64,000 nucleotides of DNA from Psychrobacillus sp. FSL K6-4046 (lineage in GTDB: Bacteria; Bacillota; Bacilli; Bacillales_A; Planococcaceae), in NCBI RefSeq assembly GCF_038624605.1, contig NZ_CP152020.1, forward strand, positions 248,001 to 312,000, read 5' to 3'. This document shows positions 34,090 through 43,399 of this stretch, one piece after another (position 1 is the first letter of the stretch; the number at the start of each line of letters is the position of its first letter). The position numbers and the translations under genes are program-made. Under the pieces are notes generated by a model that saw nothing but the letters and a program-made list of their open reading frames with translations, ran no database searches and was not told where the DNA came from.

Positions 34090-35286
34090 TTATTCTAGCA
34101 AAACATCCTGTTGGATACTGACACTTAAAAAATTTTCAATGGAAAAAGCAGCAACCCCTAATGCTGTAGACCTCGTGGATAGCTCTGAAAAATCAATTTG
34201 CAAATCGTTTTGTTGAAACCATAGAGCCTGATTTGTAATTCTTTTATTTAAAGAGTCCTTTAACCATTTTTTGGAGTAAGCTAAACGGTTCCCAATGATA
34301 ACTTGTTGCGGGTTAAAGATATTGATAATGTTATTGATGCCGATGCCTAAATAGTCTCCCGTCTGATGAAATAATTGAATGACTTCCTCATTTCCACTTT
34401 GCGCAAGTGAGACTAAGCCTTCTAAATCCTGTGAATCAAAGGGTATATCTAATTTCTCTGCATGTCTCATTAGCGCTTGTTCAGATGCATAAAGCTCCCA
34501 ACAGCCTTCGTTTCCACAACGACATAACAGATCTCCTGCTTGAATAGTCATATGACCAAGTTCACCAGAGAATCCATTAGAGCCTTTGTAAAGAGAACCA
34601 TTCAATATTAATCCGACGCCGATACCTATTCCTGCACTTACGTAGATGACATTCTCAAAGTCCTTGCCAGCTCCAAAATGCTTTTCGCCATAAGCACCTG
34701 CGTTTGCTTCGTTTTCTATTATGATGGGTAGATTATATTTTTCTTCTAAAACCTCCTTTAAGTTAATATTTCTCCAATTTAAATTTGGTGCTAATAGAAT
34801 ATTTCCATCCTTCTCTACAATCCCTGGTACACCTACCCCAATTCCTACTACTCCATGCGGACAATCGGGAGTAGAGATAAGAAGGAAGTCTATCGTTTCA
34901 AATAATCTCAACTCTATTTCTTCATAAGAGAGATTCTTAAAAGCTATACGCTTCTCGGTGTGAATATTTCCGTTAAGATCGGTTAGCACGCCGAGAAGAT
35001 AGTTAACTCCAATGTCTATACCGATGGAGTAGCCAGCTTTTTCATTGAAGAGCAGCATAACTGGTCTTCTACCACCACTAGATTCCCCTGGTCCAGATTC
35101 ATAGATAAGGTGTTCTTCCAGCAAGTCATTAACTAAAGAGGAAACAGTTCCTTTGTTTAATCCGATTTGACTAGCAACAGTCGCTCTCGAGATAGGGGAA
35201 TTATATTTTATCTTATCTAGAACTAGTGATTTGTTTCCTTTTTTGACCACATGGTGATTCCATGTTTGGTTAGCATTCAGCTTCAT
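34090..35286 (-). CDS. xylR: Xylose-responsive ROK-family repressor XylR
   Basis: 398 residues. The N-terminal winged helix reads NSPISRATVASQIGLNKGTVSSLVNDLL. The ROK domain follows, with GIDIGVNYLLGVL and a zinc/ROK signature GELGHMTIQAGDLLCRCGNEGCWE. XylR represses xyl genes and is released by xylose. It is divergent from the sugar ABC importer. The intergenic region holds an operator-like palindrome (35346-35370), so it probably controls both directions. Confidence 0.92.
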   Translation of the reverse strand: MKLNANQTWNHHVVKKGNKSLVLDKIKYNSPISRATVASQIGLNKGTVSSLVNDLLEEHLIYESGPGESSGGRRPVMLLFNEKAGYSIGIDIGVNYLLGVLTDLNGNIHTEKRIAFKNLSYEEIELRLFETIDFLLISTPDCPHGVVGIGVGVPGIVEKDGNILLAPNLNWRNINLKEVLEEKYNLPIIIENEANAGAYGEKHFGAGKDFENVIYVSAGIGIGVGLILNGSLYKGSNGFSGELGHMTIQAGDLLCRCGNEGCWELYASEQALMRHAEKLDIPFDSQDLEGLVSLAQSGNEEVIQLFHQTGDYLGIGINNIINIFNPQQVIIGNRLAYSKKWLKDSLNKRITNQALWFQQNDLQIDFSELSTRSTALGVAAFSIENFLSVSIQQDVLLE

Positions 35287-35345
35287 TCACTTCAGCTCTT
35301 TCTTTATCATTTTTCATCATTCTAACATAAAACTGAAAAATAAAA

Positions 35346-35370
35346 AAACTTTGTTTATCCACTAGACTAA
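35346..35370. promoter_or_regulatory. Candidate XylR operator (xylO) in the xylR-importer intergenic region
   Basis: On the minus strand TTAGTCTAGT, GGATA, AACAAAGTTT gives the 10-5-10 layout of Bacillus xylO (TTAGTTTGTT-N5-AACAAACTAA), with several mismatches per arm. Its right arm covers the TAGACT -35 of the importer promoter, whose extended -10 is TGCTACAAT (35384-35391). Confidence 0.65.
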
Positions 35371-35390
35371 CATAGTGTTATTTGCTACAA

Positions 35391-35404
35391 TGAAAACGCA
35401 TACA
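35391..35404 (+). promoter_or_regulatory. Catabolite-responsive element (cre)
   Basis: TGAAAACGCATACA differs from the cre consensus TGAAARCGNTTWCA at one position. It begins at the last base of the -10 of the importer promoter, where CcpA binding represses in glucose. Confidence 0.75.
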
Positions 35405-35450
35405 ATATTCAGAATATTGTTGTAAAAACTTTGGGGTGGGGGAAATAAGA

Positions 35451-36743
35451 ATGAAAATCAACAAAATGATTAAAATTCTATTATTTGCTTCTTTATTTTA
35501 TTTATTAGCAGGTTGTTCAGACGCAGACGAAACATCTTCAAGTAAAAATGGGGACAAAGAAATTAAGTTTATGCATTTATGGCCAGAAGGAAGTTCCAAG
35601 CAACATTATGATGTTGTAAATGAAATTATTGCAGATTATGAAAAAGAGAATGATGGTGTCAAAGTGGATTTGGAAGTGTTAAGTAATGAACAATACAAGG
35701 ATAAGTTAAGAGTATTATCCACCTCTAAAGAGCTTCCAGATGTAGGGATGACTTGGGCTGCAGGCTTCTTAGAGCCTTATGTTGGCGGAAATATGTTCGC
35801 TCCATTAGACGATGTTATTAAAGACCAGCTAAGTGATAGCTTTGTTCCGGGAACTGCAGAGGCATATGCCCTAGACGGGAAAACATATGGCTTACCGCTA
35901 GAGCTGAATATTGTCACACTATACTATAACAGTGCAATGTTTGAGGAATATAACTTAGAAGCACCAAAGACTTTTGAAGAATTAGAGAATGTGATAAAAG
36001 TATTTAAAGAAAAGGGAATAGATCCAATTGCTTTAGGAAATAAGGATGCTTGGACAGGGTCACTTTGGTATATGTATTTAGCTGATCGTCTTGGAGGAGC
36101 AGAGGTTCTTAACAAGGCAATCGATCGTTCTGGTTCTTTTGAAGATCCTGCATTAGTGGAGGCAGCTCAAAAGGTTCAAGATCTTGTTGATATGGGTGCA
36201 TTCGTCAAAGGATTTAATGGACTGGCGGATGAAGAAGCAAAAAGTATGTTCATGAGTGAGCAAGCTCCGATGTATTTAATCGCTACTTGGGATTTACCGA
36301 ACTATACAACAAATGAAACGGTACCTCAGGAATTTAGAGATTCAGTTCAATATTTGAAATTCCCAACTGTTAATGGAAACGGGGATATGGATAGCTTTGT
36401 TGGAGGACCTGGAGTCGGGTTATTCGTAGCTGAGGACTCAGATGTAAAGGAAGAGGCGAAGGACTTTGCAGCTTACTTTGTAAAAGCATGGGGAGAAAAA
36501 GCTGTTACAAAAGCAGGTGTAATCCCTGCTACCAAAGTAGATGCAGGATCGTTGGATCTGCCAGAGATGTATATTGATATATTAAATGAGTTAAACGAGG
36601 CAAGTAATATCACGCTATTTGCAGATGTTCAGATGAGCCCTGATGTTGCACAAGTACATTTAGATTCGATTCAGGCTCTATTTGGTAAGGAAATGACTCC
36701 AGAAGATTTTGGGAAGGCGCATGAGGATGCTCTTTCTAAATAA
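35451..36743 (+). CDS. Sugar ABC transporter substrate-binding lipoprotein (xylose/xylo-oligosaccharide, inferred)
   Basis: 430 residues from ATG 35451, chosen because GTGGGGG lies 8 bases before it. The lipoprotein signal ends FYLLAGC. The mature part is a family 1 (MalE-like) binding protein: KFMHLWPEGSS, GMTWAAGFLEPYVGGNMFAPL, YGLPLELNIVTLYYN, and VGGPGVGLFVAEDSD. Context with xynB, xylR, xylA and xylB points to xylose-containing oligosaccharides rather than maltose. It is regulated by the operator and cre site just upstream. Confidence 0.88.
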   Translation: MKINKMIKILLFASLFYLLAGCSDADETSSSKNGDKEIKFMHLWPEGSSKQHYDVVNEIIADYEKENDGVKVDLEVLSNEQYKDKLRVLSTSKELPDVGMTWAAGFLEPYVGGNMFAPLDDVIKDQLSDSFVPGTAEAYALDGKTYGLPLELNIVTLYYNSAMFEEYNLEAPKTFEELENVIKVFKEKGIDPIALGNKDAWTGSLWYMYLADRLGGAEVLNKAIDRSGSFEDPALVEAAQKVQDLVDMGAFVKGFNGLADEEAKSMFMSEQAPMYLIATWDLPNYTTNETVPQEFRDSVQYLKFPTVNGNGDMDSFVGGPGVGLFVAEDSDVKEEAKDFAAYFVKAWGEKAVTKAGVIPATKVDAGSLDLPEMYIDILNELNEASNITLFADVQMSPDVAQVHLDSIQALFGKEMTPEDFGKAHEDALSK

Positions 36744-36777
36744 TAGATAATTAGCTAGAGGATTTGTCGATGGACGT

Positions 36778-36808
36778 AAGGGTTATTCCTTTAACTGGAG
36801 TAACCCTT
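36778..36808 (+). terminator. Hairpin between binding-protein and permease genes
   Basis: A 12-bp stem AAGGGTTATTCC / GGAGTAACCCTT (one G-U) has a 7-base loop and TGTCT after it. The poor T-run suggests partial termination or mRNA stabilisation, favouring the binding protein over the permeases. Confidence 0.6.
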
Positions 36809-36837
36809 GTCTATCTGATAGGGAAGGAGTTACTTGT

Positions 36838-37716
36838 ATGAACAAGGTAATGTCTAACAAATTGTTGATAGCATTGTATATTTCACCTGCACTTTTACTC
36901 GTCCTGGTGTTAATATTCATTCCGCTAATGTTGTCTGGATATTATGGCTTAATGCAATGGGATGGTATAGGAGAAAAAACGTTCATTGGCTTAGAGAATT
37001 ATATTAAAGGTCTTCAGGATATGAAATTTTGGAGTAGTGCCTATCATTCCTTTTTGTTGGCAATATTCTCTACCTTGAGCTTAGCCATTTACTTAACCAT
37101 CTCCTTTATATTGGCGTCCAAGATAAAAGGATCTGATTTGCTCAGAAAAATATATTTAATACCAATGTTGTTATCCTCTGTAGCTATAGCCCAGCTTTGG
37201 ATTAAAGTATATAATCCTTCGAATGGTATTTTAAATGTGTTTCTTAAGCAAATAGGAGTGGAAAATCCTCCAGCTTGGCTTGCAGAGCCATCGTTAGTGT
37301 TGTTTGCTATCTTCATCCCGATATTATGGCAATATGCTGGGTTTTATATTTTGATTTATTATGCTGCGTTGAAGAACATTCCGGAGTCCTTAATAGAGGC
37401 TGCAAGAATGGATGGGGCCTCTGCATTTCAAATTGCTACAAAGATTAAGCTTCCGTTGATCAAAGAAGTGGTGAGTGTAACCATTGTATTGGCGATAATT
37501 GGGTCATTAAAGTATTTTGACTTAATCTATGTCATGACTTCTGGTGGACCGAATGGAGCTAGTGAAGTAATGGCTTCTTATATGTATAAGCTTGCATTTT
37601 CAAGCTATAACTTCGGTTATGGAAGTGCGATTGGTTTCTTACTGCTTATTATTACATTAATCGTAACCTTTATTGTTCGTAAGTTAACGGCGACAAAAGA
37701 GAGAATAGAATATTAA
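36838..37716 (+). CDS. Sugar ABC transporter permease (MalF/LacF type)
   Basis: 292 residues with six predicted membrane segments. The EAA loop reads IPESLIEAARMDGASAFQIATKIKLPLIKEV, the ATPase docking site. It pairs with the following permease. No ATPase gene is in the operon, so a shared MsmX-type ATPase elsewhere is expected, as in Bacillus. The ribosome site is GGAAGGAG. Confidence 0.9.
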   Translation: MNKVMSNKLLIALYISPALLLVLVLIFIPLMLSGYYGLMQWDGIGEKTFIGLENYIKGLQDMKFWSSAYHSFLLAIFSTLSLAIYLTISFILASKIKGSDLLRKIYLIPMLLSSVAIAQLWIKVYNPSNGILNVFLKQIGVENPPAWLAEPSLVLFAIFIPILWQYAGFYILIYYAALKNIPESLIEAARMDGASAFQIATKIKLPLIKEVVSVTIVLAIIGSLKYFDLIYVMTSGGPNGASEVMASYMYKLAFSSYNFGYGSAIGFLLLIITLIVTFIVRKLTATKERIEY

Positions 37717-37729
37717 AAGGAGGTTGTAT

Positions 37730-38551
37730 ATGAGACGTGTTGGATACTTTTTTCTGTATTTCAGTCTAATTGTTGTAGCATTGTTTCAAATCATCCCGCT
37801 AATATGGTTATTTATTTTCTCATTAAAAGATAATCGAGAAATATTTGCGGGCTCGCCCTTTGCGTTGCCATCAGAGTTTAGATGGGAAAACTATCTAAAA
37901 GTTTGGGATGGCGGTATTGGAGTTTATTTTTTTAACAGTGTGTGGATCACAGCACTTTCTATCGTATTAACTGTGCTTTTCGCAAGTATGGCTACTTTTG
38001 CAATTACTCGGATGAGATGGAAGCTAAGTGGAGCAGTACTCAGTCTGTTCATCATTGGTTTAATGATTCCCATTCATTCGGCGTTGATTCCACTCTATAG
38101 CATGTTTTTAAGCGTGAATTTAATAGATAACCCACTCGGAGTTGTTATTACATATACAGCCTATAACTTACCAATAACGATGATGATTTTACTTGGATTC
38201 TATTATACTTTGCCAAAAGAAATAGAGGAGGCAGCCATAATAGATGGTTGCTCCGTTAATCGAATGTTTTTCCAAGTGATTCTCCCGATGACAACGCCAG
38301 TAATGGCTACAACGGTAGTGATTAATATGATTTATAACTGGAATGAGTTTGTTTTCGTGAATACATTTATTAGCTCAGACAAATATAAAACATTAACGGT
38401 CGGAATACAAAACTTTATTGGTCAATATATGACAGACTGGGGAGCAATAGGGGCTACCCTGATTATAAGCGTATTGCCAATCATTATAGCTTTTATCTTC
38501 TTTAGCAATAAAGTAGTCGAAGGGATTTCTGCAAGCGCAGTAAAAGGTTAA
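37730..38551 (+). CDS. Sugar ABC transporter permease (MalG/LacG type)
   Basis: 273 residues from ATG 37730 (AAAGGAGG at 6 bases). It has six membrane segments and the EAA loop LPKEIEEAAIIDGCSVNRMFFQVILPMTTP. It completes the transmembrane dimer of the importer, 13 bp after its partner. Confidence 0.9.
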   Translation: MRRVGYFFLYFSLIVVALFQIIPLIWLFIFSLKDNREIFAGSPFALPSEFRWENYLKVWDGGIGVYFFNSVWITALSIVLTVLFASMATFAITRMRWKLSGAVLSLFIIGLMIPIHSALIPLYSMFLSVNLIDNPLGVVITYTAYNLPITMMILLGFYYTLPKEIEEAAIIDGCSVNRMFFQVILPMTTPVMATTVVINMIYNWNEFVFVNTFISSDKYKTLTVGIQNFIGQYMTDWGAIGATLIISVLPIIIAFIFFSNKVVEGISASAVKG

Positions 38552-38583
38552 GTAATGGCTTTCACTTAGGAGTGGCTATTACT
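38552..38583. terminator. Weak convergent terminator
   Basis: TAATGGCT pairs with GGCTATTA (two G-U) between the convergent permease and YesL-like genes. There is no strong T-run. Confidence 0.35.
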
Positions 38584-39211
38584 GAGAAGATCCCAATGTT
38601 TCCTTCTTTTCATGCACTTTTTGAAAGGCATGCAGGCTAAATCGCATAGATATAAAAGCGTATACGCTCCCACCAAATATAAATCCGATAGCTGGAAGAA
38701 TACTAATTAAGTAGATGAAAGGTATTAAGCAAAGAAAGATTAATAGAGTCGTCAACGGATTGATGAGCATGATAAAAAAAGCATTCTTAATTACCTGTCC
38801 TAACTTTGTGTCAAAGTGTACAAAGGCTGGGAAAAGATAAAATAGAAACATAACAAACAATAGCATAAATGCAAATAGTGGTAGGTAAGTCCAGTGTAAC
38901 AGGTTGCTTTCGGAAGACTGTATGTAAAAAATGTCTAAAGCAATAAAGACTATAAGGACGGCAACAAATACTCCTAACCTATTACTTTTTAAAAATTCAT
39001 CTCGATAATGTTTCCAAAATGTACGAAATACGGATATATCAGTGTCACCTTTTAACCATGCCCTTACTACAGCGAACATGGAAATAGTAGAGGGGAACAG
39101 TCCTAAAAAGACACCACCCAGAAGTGTGAAAAGTATCCATAGCAAGTTTAAATAAGCAAATTTAGTGATCCATTCAGCTAGGTTATAAATAAAGCTACTG
39201 GTTGCATTCAT
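38579..39211 (-). CDS. DUF624 (YesL-like) membrane protein
   Basis: 210 residues with about five hydrophobic segments. It opens NLAEWITKFAYLNLLWILFTLLGGVFLGLFPS, typical of the YesL/DUF624 family found beside carbohydrate ABC importers in Firmicutes. The molecular function is unknown. It is divergent from xylA and may share its control region. AAAGGTGG precedes the ATG. Confidence 0.85.
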   Translation of the reverse strand: MNATSSFIYNLAEWITKFAYLNLLWILFTLLGGVFLGLFPSTISMFAVVRAWLKGDTDISVFRTFWKHYRDEFLKSNRLGVFVAVLIVFIALDIFYIQSSESNLLHWTYLPLFAFMLLFVMFLFYLFPAFVHFDTKLGQVIKNAFFIMLINPLTTLLIFLCLIPFIYLISILPAIGFIFGGSVYAFISMRFSLHAFQKVHEKKETLGSSQ

Positions 39212-39302
39212 AGGAATCCACCTTTATCAATTTTATATTTTTGTAAAATTCGATATTTATTTATAGCATACACTCTATTTTTGAAGAATGGCACTATTTT
39301 TA

Positions 39303-39331
39303 AAACTTTGTTCAGATAATTAACAAACTAA
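39303..39331. promoter_or_regulatory. Candidate XylR operator upstream of xylA
   Basis: The right arm AACAAACTAA (39322-39331) matches the xylO half-site perfectly. The left arm AACTTTGTT repeats the arm seen at 35346, but with a 9-bp centre rather than 5. It sits 32 bp before xylA and on the divergent yesL-like side. Confidence 0.6.
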
Positions 39332-39363
39332 AAAGTGAGAGTAAAAATCAGGAGGTATAAATA

Positions 39364-40683
39364 ATGGTCTATTTCCAAAATGTACAGAAAGTTACGTTTG
39401 AAGGTGCTGCATCACAAAACCCTTATGCATTTAAGTTTTATAATCCACAAGAGAAAATTGGCGACAAAACAATGGAAGAGATTTTAAGATACGCGGTGTC
39501 TTACTGGCATACGTTTACGATGGACGGGTCAGACCCTTTTGGCGCAGGTAGCATGAACCGTCCTTGGGACAAACTAAGTGGATTGGACTTAGCAAAGGCA
39601 CGGGTAGAAGCATCTTTCGAGTTCTACGAGAAGATGGATGTGCCGTTTTTCTGTTTCCATGATGTTGATATTGCTCCAGAGGGAAGTAACTTAAGAGAAA
39701 GTAATCAAAATTTAGACGTGATTGTCAGCATGATCAAGGACTATATGAAAACTAGTAAAGCAAAGCTACTTTGGAATACGGCAAATAACTTCACACATCC
39801 TCGCTTCGTTCATGGAGCAGCTACATCGAGTAATGCAGATGTGTTTGCTTACTCCGCTGCTAAGGTGAAAAAAGGATTAGAAATTGGTAAGGAGCTTGGG
39901 GCACAAAATTACGTGTTCTGGGGAGGCCGCGAGGGTTACGATACTTTATTGAATACAAATATGAAGTTAGAATTGGATAATCTAGCTCGCTTTTATCATA
40001 TGGCTGTTGACTACGCCAAGGAAATTGGCTTTGAGGCACAATTTCTAATAGAGCCAAAGCCAAAGGAGCCATCCACTCACCAATATGATTATGATGTAGC
40101 GACTGCCCATGCGTTTTTACAAAGCTATGGCCTAGAAAAATCATTTAAATTCAATATTGAAGCGAACCATGCCACACTTGCTGGTCATACTTTTGAGCAT
40201 GAGCTTCATTATGCACGGATTAATAATATGCTCGGTTCTGTTGATGCCAACCAAGGTAATCCACTTCTTGGCTGGGATACAGATGAATTCCCGACAGACC
40301 TATGGACTACAACCCTTGCGATGTATGAGATTTTACAAAATGGTGGTCTGGGTAAGGGCGGTTTAAACTTTGATGCAAAAGTAAGAAGAGCATCATTTGA
40401 ACCGGAGGACTTGTTCCATGCACATATCGCTGGGATGGATGCCTTTGCTGTAGGATTACGAGTGGCTCAAAATCTAATAGATGATAGAGTACTAGAAAAT
40501 GTAGTGAAAGATCGCTATAAAACGTATCAAGACGGTATTGGCTTAGAAATAGTGGAAGGGAAAACTAACTTTCATAAGCTCGAAGAATATGCTTTAGGAC
40601 TACAAGAAATTAAACAGACTTCCGGTCGCTTAGAGCAGATTAAAGCCACGATCAATCAGTATTTGTTACAGGCGTATAAATAA
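39364..40683 (+). CDS. xylA: Xylose isomerase
   Basis: 439 residues, the class II length. It converts D-xylose to D-xylulose with two divalent metals in a TIM barrel. Visible are the catalytic [12 protein letters not shown] (His99, Asp102), the metal site [22 protein letters not shown], and [20 protein letters not shown], and [11 protein letters not shown]. It has AGGAGG 8 bases before the ATG. It is the first gene of xylA-xylB-galM, downstream of a XylR-like operator. Confidence 0.97.
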   Translation: MVYFQNVQKVTFEGAASQNPYAFKFYNPQEKIGDKTMEEILRYAVSYWHTFTMDGSDPFGAGSMNRPWDKLSGLDLAKARVEASFEFYEKMDVPFFCFHDVDIAPEGSNLRESNQNLDVIVSMIKDYMKTSKAKLLWNTANNFTHPRFVHGAATSSNADVFAYSAAKVKKGLEIGKELGAQNYVFWGGREGYDTLLNTNMKLELDNLARFYHMAVDYAKEIGFEAQFLIEPKPKEPSTHQYDYDVATAHAFLQSYGLEKSFKFNIEANHATLAGHTFEHELHYARINNMLGSVDANQGNPLLGWDTDEFPTDLWTTTLAMYEILQNGGLGKGGLNFDAKVRRASFEPEDLFHAHIAGMDAFAVGLRVAQNLIDDRVLENVVKDRYKTYQDGIGLEIVEGKTNFHKLEEYALGLQEIKQTSGRLEQIKATINQYLLQAYK

Positions 40684-40714
40684 TAACCCTGCAAATGGTA
40701 GGAGGGCTGAGACT

Positions 40715-42214
40715 ATGAAATATGTTATTGGAATAGATTTAGGAACAAGTGCGGTTAAAATACTACTCGTCGATCAGAATGGGTTAGTTGTTCAAAGTGT
40801 ATCTAAATCGTATCCGTTAATACAAGAGAAAACGGGTTATAGCGAACAAAACCCTCAGCACTGGGTGGATCAGACACTGCTCGGATTAGAGGAGCTGTTG
40901 AAGAGCTTCTCCGGTGATGTCGATGACATAGAAGGAATCAGTTTTTCCGGTCAGATGCACGGGCTCGTTCTGTTAGATGAGGTTAACGAAGTATTGCGTC
41001 CTGCAATTCTATGGAATGATACTCGTACTACAGCACAATGTGAACAAATCTATGATTTGGTTGGCAAGGAAAAGTTGCTTGAAATAACTAAAAACCCTGC
41101 ATTAGAAGGCTTTACTCTTCCTAAAATATTATGGATTAAAGCTCATGAGCCAACCATCTATAAGAAAGCGAAGACGTTTTTGCTTCCGAAGGACTACCTA
41201 AGATATAAACTAACTGGTCAACTTCACATGGATTACTCAGATGCTGCGGGAACACTTCTCTTGGATGTAAGTAAGAAGGAATGGAGCTTGGAGATATGTG
41301 CCTTACTAGACTTAGATCCTAGCATGTGTCCGCCACTTGTGGAGTCATATCAGGAAGTTGGTACGGTATCCTTTGAGATAGCGAAGGCTACTGGTCTTTC
41401 CAACACTACTCGTGTTTTCGCAGGAGGAGCTGATAATGCCTGTGGAGCAATTGGTTCAGGGATATTAAAGGACGGTGAGACCCTTTGCAGTATAGGCACG
41501 TCTGGTGTTGTTTTATCCTACGAATCCACACCGAACAAGGATTTTGCAGGAAAGGTTCATTACTTTAATCACGGTGCACCAGATGCCTTTTATACAATGG
41601 GTGTAACTCTTTCAGCTGGCCATAGCTTGAGTTGGTTTAAAGAGGTTTTTGCGAAGGAAGAAACGTTCGAAGAATTATTGTCTGAGGTAGGCTCTGTTCC
41701 AGTTGGTTCTAATGGATTGTTATTTACCCCATACTTAGTTGGAGAAAGAACTCCTTATGCCGATGCAACTGTTCGTGCTAGTTTCATTGGGATGGACAGT
41801 TCACATGAACGTAAGGATTTTACCCGTGCTGTACTAGAGGGAATAACATTTTCGTTGCACGAATCCATTGAAATATTTCGCCGAAATGGGAAGTCGATAG
41901 ATACTGTGGTGTCCATTGGTGGCGGTGCTCAAAATGATGAGTGGCTTCAAATCCAAGCAGACATTTTTGATGCTAAGATTGTTCGGTTAACTAGTGAACA
42001 GGGTCCTGGAATGGGAGCTGCTATGTTGGCTGCTTATGGATGTGGATGGTTTAATTCGTTAAACGATTGTGCAGATAAGTTTTTGAAGGAGGATAAAGAG
42101 TTTACTCCTAATAAAGAAAATGTGGAAAAATATAAGAAATTATTTGCTATTTATCAAAAGGTTTATGTTCAAACGAAGGATCTGAATAGAGAGCTATTAG
42201 AGTTTCGTCATTAA
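40715..42214 (+). CDS. xylB: Xylulokinase
   Basis: 499 residues, FGGY-family kinase. It phosphorylates D-xylulose to xylulose 5-phosphate for the pentose phosphate pathway. It begins YVIGIDLGTSAVKILLVDQ; further motifs are GISFSGQMHGLVLLD, ILWNDTRT, and the C-terminal SIGGGAQNDEWLQIQAD. It is 31 bp after xylA. Confidence 0.96.
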   Translation: MKYVIGIDLGTSAVKILLVDQNGLVVQSVSKSYPLIQEKTGYSEQNPQHWVDQTLLGLEELLKSFSGDVDDIEGISFSGQMHGLVLLDEVNEVLRPAILWNDTRTTAQCEQIYDLVGKEKLLEITKNPALEGFTLPKILWIKAHEPTIYKKAKTFLLPKDYLRYKLTGQLHMDYSDAAGTLLLDVSKKEWSLEICALLDLDPSMCPPLVESYQEVGTVSFEIAKATGLSNTTRVFAGGADNACGAIGSGILKDGETLCSIGTSGVVLSYESTPNKDFAGKVHYFNHGAPDAFYTMGVTLSAGHSLSWFKEVFAKEETFEELLSEVGSVPVGSNGLLFTPYLVGERTPYADATVRASFIGMDSSHERKDFTRAVLEGITFSLHESIEIFRRNGKSIDTVVSIGGGAQNDEWLQIQADIFDAKIVRLTSEQGPGMGAAMLAAYGCGWFNSLNDCADKFLKEDKEFTPNKENVEKYKKLFAIYQKVYVQTKDLNRELLEFRH

Positions 42215-42229
42215 AGGATGTCATATCCC

Positions 42230-42255
42230 GAGTCTCAACTATCTAGTTGGGGCTC
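42230..42255 (+). terminator. Hairpin between xylB and galM
   Basis: An 11-bp stem GAGTCTCAACT / AGTTGGGGCTC (three G-U) with tetraloop ATCT, then TTATAAATTATT. It is a likely partial terminator that lowers galM expression. Confidence 0.6.
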
Positions 42256-42287
42256 TTATAAATTATTGTGTGAAAGGGGATAAGGAA

Positions 42288-43337
42288 TTGCTAGTCAAAG
42301 AGAGAAAGTTTGGAGTTATAGATGACAAGCAAGTTACGTTATTTACAGTAAAAAATAAAAATGGTTTTGAAGTGTCTTGTATGAATTATGGGTGTGTGAT
42401 TACTGAAGTATTAGCGGCCGACAGAAGAGGCCAGTATGAAAATGTAGTATTAGGGTACGATTCCTTAGAAGAATACGGTAAGAATAGCATATACTTAGGA
42501 GCTGTTGTCGGTCGAGCTGCTGGCCGTATTAAAGGAGGAGCCTTTCGCTTAGGGGAGAATGTCTACCATGTTACAACGAATGAAAAAAGCAATCACTTAC
42601 ATGGAGGACACAAAGGGTTCAGTCATGTATTATGGGATGCTACTGTGTTGGAAGGCGCAGAGGAAACAACAATTGAGTTTACTTACTTAAGCAAGGACGG
42701 GGAAGAAGGTTACCCAGGGAATTTGAGCATGAAGGTAGCCTATACAATTTCTAATAATAGAGACGAGATATCTATTAGTTATAGCGGTATTTCTGACAAG
42801 GATACTTTAGTAAATGTAACAAATCATTCCTACTTTAACCTTAGTGGTAATCTGAGAAGAGATATATTAAACCATGAATTAACTTTGGATAGTCCTACAT
42901 ACTTGGAGCTAAATAAAGAGTTTCTACCAACGGGAAAGTTAGTACCTGTAGATGGCTCTGTATTTGATTTTCGGGAGAGCCGTAAAATTGCGGATGGGGT
43001 ACATTCCGGACACCCTCAAAATGTACTTGTTGGTTATGGATATGATCACCCCTTTTTATTGGATGAAAATAAAAATAACAGAATCGTTTTAATGGAAGAG
43101 AAAAGTGGTCGAAAGCTAACAGTGGAGACAACGGAATCGTCCGTCATCGTCTATACAGGAAATAATTTAAACAGCACGGAAAATATGAGAGGAAAGAGGT
43201 TAAGAAATCATTTAGGTGTATGCTTAGAAACACAAGGTCCCCCAGACTCAATCCATCACCCTCATTTGCGTTCTGTAATTCTACAAGCAGGGAAAACGTA
43301 CACATCTAAAACTGTTTATTCCTTTGGGGTTATTTAG
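42288..43337 (+). CDS. galM: Aldose 1-epimerase (mutarotase)
   Basis: 349 residues from TTG 42288, preferred because AAGGGG is 8 bases upstream whereas GTG 42270 has no ribosome site. It interconverts alpha and beta anomers, here probably of xylose released by XynB. Conserved stretches are YGCVITEVL, LGAVVGRAAGRIKGGAF, NHLHGGHKGFSHVLWDA (catalytic His), and NVTNHSYFNLSG (second His). The catalytic Glu lies in GVCLETQGPPDSIHHP. Confidence 0.93.
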   Translation: MLVKERKFGVIDDKQVTLFTVKNKNGFEVSCMNYGCVITEVLAADRRGQYENVVLGYDSLEEYGKNSIYLGAVVGRAAGRIKGGAFRLGENVYHVTTNEKSNHLHGGHKGFSHVLWDATVLEGAEETTIEFTYLSKDGEEGYPGNLSMKVAYTISNNRDEISISYSGISDKDTLVNVTNHSYFNLSGNLRRDILNHELTLDSPTYLELNKEFLPTGKLVPVDGSVFDFRESRKIADGVHSGHPQNVLVGYGYDHPFLLDENKNNRIVLMEEKSGRKLTVETTESSVIVYTGNNLNSTENMRGKRLRNHLGVCLETQGPPDSIHHPHLRSVILQAGKTYTSKTVYSFGVI

Positions 43338-43355
43338 CAGACTAAAATAAAAATA

Positions 43356-43392
43356 ATACATCTTCAATGGGATTGCTCCATTGAAGATGTAT
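43356..43392. terminator. Terminator between galM and the Asp-rich protein gene
   Basis: A perfect 15-bp stem ATACATCTTCAATGG / CCATTGAAGATGTAT. The minus-strand side has the better T-run. Confidence 0.85.
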
Positions 43393-43399
43393 ATAAAAT

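Noticed and set aside
34079-34092. cre-like AGAAAACGTTTATT near the xylR stop
   Set aside because: Three mismatches to the consensus, overlapping the coding end; too weak beside the clear site at 35391.
42181-42270. A riboswitch between xylB and galM
   Set aside because: Only one simple 11-bp hairpin is present, without a conserved aptamer-like core.
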